From positions 32,237,493 to 32,301,492 of the forward strand of contig NC_044573.1 in the NCBI RefSeq assembly GCF_901933205.1: 64,000 nucleotides of DNA. Direction: 5' to 3'. This document shows positions 1-8,863 of this stretch, one piece after another (within the stretch, counting starts at the first letter, position 1; every line of letters starts with the position of its first letter). The position numbers were made by a program, and so were the translations under genes. Source of the DNA: Camarhynchus parvulus. Its lineage: Eukaryota > Chordata > Aves > Passeriformes > Thraupidae. The notes beneath the pieces were generated by a model. It was not told where the DNA came from and made no database searches. It was given only the letters and a program-made list of their open reading frames with translations.

Positions 1-384
1 ATGTCATTGTGAGTCTCCTACAGCACCAGCCACTTCCAGGCCCTCATCCAGCCCGTGCTAGGACATTTGGAACAAATGCATTACTGTAAATTGATGTTGC
101 TGCATTATTACAGACCAGGCATCATGCAGTGGATACAGTGGTGAGGCTAGCAGTTGTTAAAATGCTCAGTAATGCTAATTGCATGGGTGAACATTTCTTT
201 AATATGGATAAGACTGAACAACCAAATTAAAATGTAGGTGATTATAAACACTCTTGGACCTTGTCTATGCATAAAGAGATATCCTGATGGGTCTGGGAAA
301 AAGGCAGTGAGGAGTTATGCAGGCAGGTGAAGAGTTTTTTTCTTTTTTATTTTCCTTTTCATTGCAATTTTGTATTATTTTTTT
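1..384. other. upstream non-coding sequence, nothing recognised
   Basis: AT-rich sequence with no open frame of note, no splice-site pair that builds an exon, and no recognisable repeat. The right end (about 340-385) is T-rich and may be the badly decayed left part of the LTR remnant that follows. Confidence 0.5.
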
Positions 385-524
385 TTTCCAATTGTTAAAC
401 TGTTCTCATCTCAATGCATGAGTTGTCTCACTTTTACCTTTCCAGTTCTCTTTCCCATCCTGTTAGGGGGAATGAGTGAGTGGCTGTGGTGTGGTAGATG
501 GTTGGCTGGAGTTAAACCATGACA
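385..524 (+). mobile_element. 3' remnant of an avian ERVL-type LTR, plus orientation
   Basis: The stretch ends in GTTAAACCATGACA at 511-524, the typical 3' end of a common bird ERVL-type LTR. It aligns in order with the reverse complement of the copy at 16130-16270: a TTAAACTG block, then CATCTCAATGCATGAG, then TCTCACTTTTACC, then TTCTCTTTCCCATCC. The polyadenylation-like motif that reads ATTAAA in the other copy is GTTAAA here. The 5' part of the LTR is missing or unrecognisable, so no target-site duplication can be tested. It is more diverged than the 16.1-kb copy, so probably older. It lies upstream of KIF26B and has the opposite orientation to the LTRs inside the gene. Confidence 0.7.
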
Positions 525-3500
525 GGCTGTTAGATTAAATTGGCTTTTTGAAACTGATGGAGCTTTATGTCTGAAAATAAAGCTGGCGCTCTCCTGTTCA
601 ACTTGCACATGCTCACATGGGTACAAACTGAATGGGTCTAGCCAGTAAAAGGAGATTTAAACTCAAACAAATCAAGGAGGTCATGCTGATTTCATTCATT
701 ATTTCCATTTATGTTAAACTGGTGAAACTTTCATGACCACACAAGAGAAGAGAAGAAGAAGAGAAGAGTAAGAGAAGACCTAGTTCTGCTGGATTTGGTA
801 ATATGGGGTAATGCATTCCACTCTGCCAAAGCTTTCCAGCAGTAGGAAGAAATTCCTATCAGTTTCTGCCAGTCCACCTCTGAAGCTGTGTTTGTTTGCT
901 AGCTGCCTAGGCATGGGATTGTTTTCCCTCTGTCATGGGGTCTAACAGAATAGTTATGGATCAGAAAAAAGCCACATCACACAGCTGCCCCTAGAAGAAA
1001 CTCCCAAGTTGCTTCCAGGGAGTGCAGCTTGGGACCATAGACAGAGAATTCCATAAAGCTGTGAGTATTCCTGTCCTGAATCTGGGCAGGAATACTTTAG
1101 CCCAGCCTGCCTAGGCACACAGACAGGCTGTTGGAGTCGGCTCCTGCACACTGATGTCTGTACTCAGTGACAAATCTGCTCTTTTGTTTAAACCTGAAAG
1201 AAGTTCCTGTACACAGCAAACTGTGTTCACCTGAACACTGAATTCAAGGCTCCATGAACTCTGATGAACAGGGATGCCTTACTCATCCCCTGCTCTCCAG
1301 AGCTGTGCTGCCAAGTCTGAACACCCCTTGATTGGCAGACAGAGAAACTGAAGTGATCTGGGTGCAGTCATGAGTCCCCCTGGATTTCCCCACTGGGTTA
1401 CTCATGCAGTCAGAGCAGGAGAGCAGAATGCACTGGAGAAAAACTCATTGCATAGATGGGAAGGGCAAAGAGAGCAGCTCTGTGCTTTTCTTGGCCGCTG
1501 ATCTGCAGCCACAGGATATGCAAGGTCTAGCCATGGCTCTGCCTCCCCAGCTGCATGTGAGCTGATGAAGAGAGGGATACAGGGACCAAATTGTGTCTTT
1601 CAAGGCAGGTAACAAAGAGTTTTGAGGGAAATGGCAGGCAGATAAGCCAGTCATCAGCCCTCTGCAGTTGCTTCATAAAGAATATAATCAGTGTGGAATG
1701 ACCTACTGCAAAGAGAAGAATGGAACAATAAAATTTTTGGAAATCTGCAAGCTCTAGGGTTCACTTTTAATCCTAAACTGTGGATAAAAGGAGTGCATGA
1801 AATGTTTGAAGAGGAGCTGAAAAAGAGTTTCAGATGAAACAGATGCTCTGAGATCTGGAGTGCCTCCTGTTATAAAAATCTCAGGAACATACTACGGTGA
1901 GACCTCTGACGCAGCTTATCATGAATGTAATTCTCTGTTGCTTGAGCACTGAGTTGAATTAGTTCACCTCACGTGAGCTGAGGGGCAGGAAAGAAATGCC
2001 TGCTGCCTTCTATACCATCTTTCATTTAAGGCATTTACACAACCAAGACTATGATAGACTAATGCCTGTGATGCCAGCTCTGTAGCTGATCTGTGCTGCT
2101 ATAAATTACTTCTGCAACAAGAAAGGATGCAGCATAACAATGTGATTATATAAATGCTCTGCTGCTTGTTTCTCAGGGCTGCTTGGTCACTTTGCTGTGC
2201 TATACCCCCTTCCACACCATCTGCCCTGTGTCCCTGGCTCCTAGGGTGAAGCAGGCACACATGCTGGTTTGGCACTTGCTACCCTCCTTTGCCTGCTTTC
2301 TTACTTTGGCACATGCTGGCCTATATTCCTCCTATTAATGCCATTATTTGGTAATACCATTAATACCACCTTCTCCCCTTTTCTGCCCAAAGATATTTAC
2401 TGAAAGCAATTCTTTTGGAAGGCAAGTTTTTCCTTGGTAGCTAGAAGGTTTTTTGAAGAACATTTAAAAGAAATATTTTGCCCTTGAATATCTTCAGCTA
2501 TGTCTCTGTGCTCAGTGAAAATGGCTAGCAGCGTACCAGAGCCAATTCCTGGCAATTCAGAAGGCCCATAGAGGAAGCAAAGTTTCTAGACAAGAAGAAG
2601 CCTGTATCTTTCTTCATTAGAGACTGTGACTGGCTGTTGTTACTCCAATGATTTTTTGCTCTGTTGCTGTTCTATGTAATATCTGCATTGCTAGGACTTG
2701 GTGCTTTGCAATTTATAGGTACTCCCAATTTTTCAGGCTTGTCTTTAGTTCTGGAGTTGCAATGAATACTTATTGTGCCTAAGAAACAGAAAATGTGATT
2801 CTGTCAAATTTCAGTATTTGAATTTATGAACTTAACCAAAATTGGCTGCATGCCTGTCATTGCAATGCATCCCACTGCATAAAATGATTGCAAACTTCTC
2901 CATGCAACCCTGCTCCATGAGTATATATATGTGCATGACACTGTATCCTTTATTACTTATGAAAAACACATCAATATTTTATTAATAAGCAGACATTGAT
3001 TTTTACTGAGAACATAAAGATTTATGGAAGAAGGCAGACCTGTGTGGCAGAAACTATGACAGCAGTTTCTAAAAAATCTATGGAATATTTTACATTTGAA
3101 ATAAAAAAAAAAATTCCATTCAAAGTGAATTCAAATAGACAGTCCTTTGTGGAAAATAGATTTCTTCTGGTATCAAGCACAGGTGAATTTTAAAGACAGC
3201 TGGTTTGAAACAGAATGAGACTCTGTCCGAATTTGAACACAAGTGGCTTCATTTTATTTTATGGAGATATTCAAGGAGGCTCTCAGTGGAGTAAGGAGAG
3301 TAGAGGTTAACATCTGTGCAATGGCCCCAAGGCAAAAGGACTACACCAAGCAAACAGGGAGACGTAGCCCAGTCAGGGGCACAGGAGGACCCTGCTGTTG
3401 TTTGCTGTAGGAAAAGGTTACCCAAAGTGGACTGATTTGGATCTGCTGGTAACAGCAAGAAGCAGAAGCTGTAATAAGGACAATCTGGAGGGTTCCCTGT

Positions 3501-5620
3501 CTGTGCTACACCACCTGGAACTAGGGATTCTAGCAGTGACTGGGAAGTACTTATTTTCCAGTGTCACTCTACTTTTACCCTGACACACAAGGTAAATCTT
3601 GGGACTGATTTAGAAATTGTGGTATAGCAAACACCCTAGCAGACAGCTCATACAGAGGAAATGCCCAGCCTTCATTCTCCATGATGTCATGCTCAACAAT
3701 TGTCAACAGCAGGTAGGGAAACACCCTACAGACACATCGCATATCCCAGATACTATGGAAGAAGAACAAATTTGATCCATCCAGCTGATTTCCTCCTGTA
3801 CCGCATGTATTCATAAAGCTGGCAGAATACTCAGACTGCGGTGACGTGTGCTTCCGCTCATATGGGAGCTATACAAAAGGATAAAGGGACTTAACGTGTT
3901 TGAAGTACTTTGCTTTTTACTGAAAAGGTCCTATAGTTTGGCAAGGGGAAGAGAGCAAGAACTGGAATGGTTTTAGAGATGAAATATGTCAAACTGAGAA
4001 AGTTCTGGTGATTTTATTTTAGCTCTTAATAATTAGCTGTTTCTATCTTTACAATTAATTCTTTGTCAGCATTACTACAAATGCCTTCAATTTCCTCACT
4101 GTCCCCCAATGGACTCCAGCTCATTAATATGCAGCTTTAAGCAAGTATCAGAGCTGTCATGCATTTCAAATCTCCCCTAGGAAGCTTTTTAAAATTGTGA
4201 GTAAGACCTGATACTGAGACTTATTAGCCCCAAACCTGGAAAGAAAGCTTCTGTGCAGACAGCGATGCGTCTTCAAGTTACAGTTGTTGTCACCTTTTTT
4301 ATCCTGAAATTTCTTAAAACTGAGAATACCTCAAAGCACTTCTTTGATGCAGCCAACATTTCCAGCTCTTATAAACTGCTGTTTGTGGATAGAACTGGGC
4401 TTGTGCCAGCATCTCAGATTTGAGTGATGAAGCTGAACTTCGAGGTCGGATTTAATTGCACTCACACTGAGAAATACTCAGAAGAAATCTACTGAAGGCA
4501 GCAGAGAAATAGTACACCATGGCAAACACACTGCAGTATGGTGGAGAAACTGGAAGGTTTTATACTTGCTAAAAGACAGGTCATAACAGTCCACAGATGT
4601 GTCATACCTAGATTGAGATCAAAATCCAGCCACAATGCTTTGAGACCAGCTTTAGCTTGAACCTCTGACACTTAAACCTGCATCCAAGGGCTTTGGCTCT
4701 TGCCCATTTACTCATAAATGTCAGAACAGCCCCATGTTTTCATCTTTGTCTCAAATTAAGAACAACAATCAGTCTAACTTCTGAACTGCTAGCATAAATG
4801 ATTTACCAGGACTAAGGTTAAGGCAGATTCCCATGACTACTGGCTACAATGACAGAAGAAATGTAAACTTGAGAGCTGTGGAGCTGCCTGCCATTGGCAT
4901 GTTGGTGATTCTCCTAATCATCTTTCATTAGTGGAGTGTAAGGTTTTTGTGACAGGAAACCAAACCAACTTCCACATTAGAGAGCCTAAAGAGAGGGAGA
5001 AAGCCATACCTCAACGCTTCTCAGAGAGAAAACTGTTAGCCTAGAGAAAGGGTTCTTAGCAGAGCTTCTTGCTGGAGTGATACTATTGTGCCCCATATTT
5101 GGTTCAGCACGAAATAACAGGAATGGGAAAGATTTTAGCAGCAGAATACCTCAAACTAGAAAATTTGGACTATCTCTCATCTTCCAAAATTGTTCACAAT
5201 TCAATAAAGTCTTTCTTGAAAACCAGTGCCAGTAAATACTGACACCTGTCAGGAAGGAGAGCTGATGCAACAGCAACAGAACTATTGACCAACAGTTACA
5301 AACATGTAAGCTGAGAGAGGTGCTCTCCAAATGCACCTTAACATTTCCCACAAACGTGAGACACGAGGAAATGCAAATTTGCTACTGAGACTCGTCGGGC
5401 TCAAAGCTCAATTTCACCATGTCCTGAAGTCCTCATTTCCTGGCTGGAGGTGTTGTGCCTTTTCACCAGACATGACCTTACTTCTCCACCTCAAACCAAA
5501 CTCAGCCGTGAGCTACGGATCGAGAAAGCCACCCTCCTCAAGATCCTCCTGTGTGGAAGGCATCCCTTTCTGTCCTGCTGGGCTACTCCATCTGCTCCAG
5601 CATCCCTTCACCCGCGCTGC
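525..5620. other. upstream intergenic sequence, no gene seen
   Basis: About 5 kb of AT-rich sequence left of the CpG-rich blocks. The open frames on either strand are short, have no recognisable domains and look like chance frames. A purine-rich GA/GAA microsatellite sits at about 743-779. I see no RNA gene and no clear transposon. If the gene order matches other vertebrates this is flank or far-upstream regulatory sequence of KIF26B, but that is inference. Confidence 0.5.
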
Positions 5621-6260
5621 TGGCAGCCGCCCTACTGGAGCCGTGAGTGTGAATCTCGTTTGGGGCGATGCCGGAGCCCTCACCCAGCCGGGCTCTGAGA
5701 GTCCTGGGAAGAGTTCCGCCTGAGGAGAGGCGCAGCACTTTGCCGCCGTGCCCGGAGGAGCCGCAGGCAGGGGGGCTCCCCGGAGGAGCCGCAGGCAGGG
5801 GGGCTCCCCGGAGGAGCCTCAGGCAGGGCGGTTCCCCGGTGGAGCAGCAGGCGGCGGTTCCCCGGAGCAGGGGCAGCGCCGCGCCCGTCCCGATCCCGGT
5901 CCCGGACTCGGCGCGGCCGCCGCTCCCTCCCGCGCGCTGCCGGCAGAGGGCGCGCGCCGCCCGCCGACGCCGCGGGGCCGCCTCAGCCCCGGCCCGGCCG
6001 CCTCAGCCCCGCGCCCGCCCCGGGCCGGGGGCTCCCAACTCGGCAGGCGGCGCCGGCCTGAGCCCAGGTCCTGCCGCCGGTGCCGGGAGGCAGCGCGGTC
6101 ACTCAGCCCGCCTCGCCTCCCGCCGGACGGTGCCCGGCGTCCCGGTCCCGCTCGGCCCGGCGTGCGGCTCGGGAGGGGCCAGCGCGCCCCTGCCCGCGGG
6201 TGCTGCGCCCGGGGCCACGGTGCCCGGCAGCGGACGTGGTTAGGCAGGCAGAGCTGGGGA
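5620..6260. promoter_or_regulatory. upstream CpG island, about 2 kb before the KIF26B start
   Basis: The sequence switches sharply from AT-rich to very GC- and CpG-rich for about 640 bp, then returns to moderate composition. It holds many CGs and GGCGC- or CCGCC-type strings and a short minisatellite. Both + frames (for example 5668-6243 and 5748-6314) stay open, but they are Pro/Arg/Gly/Ala-rich, which is what GC-rich non-coding DNA gives, and I recognise no domain. It could be an alternative upstream promoter or first exon of KIF26B, the promoter of an unannotated lncRNA, or a GC-rich repeat-expanded block. Edges are judged by eye. Confidence 0.6.
5751..5866 (+). repeat. 28-bp GC-rich minisatellite, about four copies
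   Basis: Units start at 5751, 5779, 5807 and 5835, each beginning CCCGGAGGAG or CCCGGTGGAG. The first two units are identical at 28 bp, the third carries a few substitutions, and the fourth is 26 bp and more diverged. A fifth start (CCCGGAGCAG) follows at 5861 and then decays. The array lies inside the upstream CpG island. Confidence 0.85.
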
Positions 6261-7370
6261 ATTCAAGGTCTGCCGAAAAACGAAGGAAATGTGCCAGCTC
6301 GGCACCGGGACTGAGGCCAGAGAACGAGCAGTCCTACACCGCAGTGTGAGCAATGCCCCCGGCGAGCACCGCGGGGCCAGGGGACGCTGTGCAGCTCCGT
6401 GCCGCTGCGGGCTCGCACGGCGTTTCCCTGCCTTACCTTGTCATCCCTCTCACGTCTGCCTACGGAACAAACCACGGGATCTCCGCATGCGGATTTATGT
6501 GAAACCCATTCACTGCAACAGCAGCTGGGGTGCACCTCCTTTGTTTGCCCGTTCGTTCCTCTTTTTGGGGTCACCTATGTAAATGCACAAGGCACTAACG
6601 ATGCAGCCTGGCTACCTTGGATGGCATCACTTGTGTCAGCTTTAAATTAAAGCTTTCCTAAACGCATCACGAATGGCCGTTCCTGTCTCAGAGTGACAAC
6701 ATAGCGAAGTGAAAACACAGCAGAGCGTTTTACACATCTTTACTACTGGTAGAGTATCTGTAAAGACATGCAAGCACTGGGAGATTCCTTGCTCAGCGAT
6801 TCAGCAGGCTGGTTTTGTTTCCTCACGGCTGTTGTGGCCCAGGTACACTAGGGATGCTGGAAGGATGCATTTATATGGAAGTAACAAAAGGAGGTTGGAA
6901 AGGTGGATGCAAGTCCCCTGTGTGTTCTGCCCTCTCAGTTGCATCAACCTATCCATGTTATGATCCTATCAGGGGATCTGGCATTTAGCTCTTTATTGCC
7001 TCCATTTCTGAGAAAATTACCAACTCGTTTTGAGGGGGAAGATTTATTAGAGATGATTTTTCTATGTACAGGATTTGAAATAAAAAGGGGTATGTAACAG
7101 ATACACATGATCAGCAAATGGAAATTATGATTAGAAAGGAAAGATTAACAGGGACACAAGTCTGTAGAATTGCATTGTTAAGAGATCAATTTATTATGCC
7201 CTTGACTGCAAGTTAAATTAATACACGTAAAATTACAACATGGAAAAGAGATGCCAGTGACTGTCATAAATACAGCTTGCTCTTCTTTCCTAGTTATTTA
7301 GGGAGGGTTGGGAACACTTGTGAAATCACGTTCATTAAAGCCTGAATAGAGGCAACTAACCAATAACTGC
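6261..7370. other. non-coding stretch between the two GC-rich blocks
   Basis: The left 300 bp is still fairly CpG-rich. From about 6600 the sequence is AT-rich with no recognisable gene or repeat. Open frames on both strands are short and unsupported. If transcription started in the upstream CpG island, this stretch would be intron or 5' UTR. Confidence 0.45.
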
Positions 7371-8167
7371 GGTGGAAGCAACAAGGTTCTCCCCCGTCCT
7401 CGCACCCACCCGCCCTTTTCAAGAACAAGGGGGGAAATCACAGACGTCAATCAAGAAATACTGCAAAATAAAATGGACCCTCCCGGCAGCCGAGGCATCG
7501 CGCAGAGCAGCGGTGAGGCTCTGGCACTCTGCTGGCAGCCTCCGGCGCCGCCAGCCCTGCAGCTCCGCCGCTGACCGGGGAGCGCACGGGGCTCCGCAGC
7601 CCGGCTCTTTCCTTCCCTCCCTTCCCAAACTGTCAGGCACAAATGGGCAGGAGGATATTGGCTGCAAGGGGCGCGGAGGCTCCTCCCAGAGCCTGGATCC
7701 CGATATTTTTGGAGGATTTCTTCTAACTCAGTTACAAACCTTGGTGAAGGGAACAAGTTGCCCCTGTAGCGGAGGCAGAAAGCGCCTCTGCTTGAGGGGA
7801 GCACGGCTCTCGCTCCTTCTTTCGCCTTCCCAAGGCTACCTTGGATGCTTCACCTCACTTGCGGATGAGAGCTGTGCTGGCTATAGGGGGGGAACCGCTC
7901 CTGATTTGGATGTTGCTGTTTTTGTGAAAACAAGGGTTGTAAGGGAATGAAAGGGGAGACAATGAAGAAAAACCGACCGGGAGAGAACCCCAGCCCCAAG
8001 CGTTTTCCCGAGAACTGACGGGTGTTTTGGGGCTGAGCGATCCCGTCGGAGGCGGCGGAGGGAGCAAGCCTGCCCGCTTCGCGGGGGACTTCCTGGGACC
8101 GGCTATTCCCTTCGGATGCGGACTGGGAAACCTGTAGGAAATTCTCCCGCCGCCCTGCGAAGCCACC
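7371..8167 (+). promoter_or_regulatory. KIF26B promoter and 5' UTR region
   Basis: Moderately to strongly GC-rich DNA running into the KIF26B start codon. I cannot place the transcription start: no convincing TATA box lies at a sensible distance, as is usual for CpG-island promoters. A CCAAT-like string lies just left of the block, at about 7358. The right part (about 7900-8167) is probably 5' UTR and contains two upstream ORFs. An open + frame at 7372-7950 (192 codons) shows no recognisable domain and is probably chance. Confidence 0.55.
7947..8018 (+). other. upstream ORF 1 in the presumed KIF26B 5' UTR
   Basis: ATG at 7947 begins a 23-codon frame closed by TGA at 8016-8018. It has a G at -3 (moderate context) and a second in-frame ATG at codon 6. 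The predicted peptide is short and basic (MKGETMKKNRPG...) and of no known type. It would affect translation only if the transcript starts upstream of 7947. Confidence 0.4.
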
Positions 8168-8190
8168 ATGAATTCAGTGGCTGGAAATAA
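8116..8190 (+). other. upstream ORF 2, overlapping the KIF26B start codon
   Basis: ATG at 8116 opens a 24-codon frame that ends with TAA at 8188-8190, so it runs 20 nt past the KIF26B ATG at 8168 in a different frame (offset 52 nt). Its start context is weak (C at -3, C at +4), so most ribosomes should scan past it to the strong downstream start. Overlapping uORFs of this type usually lower main-frame translation. Whether it is in the mRNA depends on the unmapped transcription start. Confidence 0.45.
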
Positions 8191-8230
8191 GGAGAGGATT
8201 GCGGTCACGGCGCGGAGCAGAAAATATGGG
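8168..8230 (+). CDS. KIF26B: KIF26B exon 1 coding part (kinesin family member 26B)
   Basis: First coding exon, 21 codons beginning MNSVAGNKER and ending KYG. The start is chosen because the ATG sits in a perfect GCCACCATG context and the peptide matches the KIF26B N-terminus as I remember it. A consensus donor GTAAGT follows at 8231-8236 and leaves phase 0. KIF26B is an atypical kinesin-11 family protein: its motor-like domain binds microtubules but lacks normal ATPase activity. It is linked to cell adhesion and polarity in kidney and limb mesenchyme and to Wnt5a-Ror signalling. The motor domain is encoded far downstream, outside this window. Exon 1 carries only the short basic N-terminus. 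Confidence 0.93.
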
Positions 8231-8461
8231 GTAAGTTGTCGGCGCCGGAGCGGCTCGGAGCGGCGGTCGCCGCAGTGCCGGGGCTCCCGCGCCTCCCTCC
8301 CGGCGGCTGCCGGCGATCGTGCCCCGGCCCCGCGCAACTTCCGCGGTGCGGGGCGGCGGCGGCTCGGGGCGCGGCGCGGGGGCGGGCGCGGAGCGTCCGA
8401 GCGAAACTTGCCGGTGCCGCCGGGCCTCCCTGCCTGACCGCTGCTCCTTCTCCCGCTCCAG
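8231..8461 (+). other. KIF26B intron 1 (231 bp)
   Basis: A short, extremely GC-rich intron with donor GTAAGT at 8231 and acceptor CTCCAG ending at 8461. A pyrimidine-rich tract (CTGCTCCTTCTCCCGCTCC) precedes the acceptor, and a plausible branch-point CTGAC lies at 8434-8438, about 24 nt upstream of the AG. Removing it joins KYG to VTEPCSPTK in phase 0, which restores the known family sequence. The intron also carries GC boxes and may act as part of the promoter. Confidence 0.9.
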
Positions 8462-8863
8462 GTGACCGAGCCCTGCTCCCCCACCAAGCCCGCCGCCCCC
8501 TTCTCCCCCGAGAGCTGGTACCGGAAGGCGTACGAGGAGTCCCGGGCGGGCGGCCGCCCGGCGCCGGAGGGAGCTGGCTCTGCCCTGGGCTCCTCCGGCA
8601 CCCCGTCCCCCGGCTCCGGCACCTCCTCGCCGGGCTCCTTCACCGGCTCGCCGGGACCCGCCTCGCCCGGCATCGGCACCAGCTCTCCCGGCTCCCTGGG
8701 CGGCTCGCCGGGCTTCGGCACCGGCTCGCCGGGCTCCGGCAGCGGCGGCGGCTCCTCGCCGGGCTCGGACCGCGGCGTCTGGTGCGAGCACTGCAACGCC
8801 CGCCTGGCGGAGCTGAAGAGGCAGGCGCTGAAGCTCCTCATCCCCGGGCCCGTCAGCAGCAAG
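8462..8863 (+). CDS. KIF26B: KIF26B exon 2 (N-terminal low-complexity and Cys motif region)
   Basis: Codes residues 22-155 in phase 0 (402 nt), from VTEPCSPTK to VSSK, and ends at donor GTGAGC (8864). Residues about 22-50 hold the conserved [18 protein letters not shown] block. Residues about 63-121 are a Ser/Gly/Pro tract with eight SPG steps. Residues 127-147 form a [10 protein letters not shown]...LKRQALKLL motif with a Cys-x2-Cys pair at 129 and 132. In the remembered full-length protein the next exon holds a similar second motif, so the pair may form a small zinc-binding or protein-contact unit; this is inference. The match to human KIF26B is very close, with scattered substitutions. Long open frames on the opposite strand are composition shadows. 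Confidence 0.95.

Noticed and set aside
931..1000. A second TGTCATGG-type LTR start at 0.93 kb
   Set aside because: Only the first eight bases match; the following text does not resemble the LTR families seen elsewhere in the window.
5668..6314. Two overlapping + strand frames (191 and 188 codons) in the upstream CpG island
   Set aside because: Both are Pro/Arg/Ala/Gly-rich in different frames over the same bases and partly made of the minisatellite, so they reflect composition rather than coding.
7372..7950. 192-codon + frame upstream of KIF26B
   Set aside because: No recognisable domain, not in frame with KIF26B, and it overlaps unrelated minus-strand open frames in the same GC-rich stretch.
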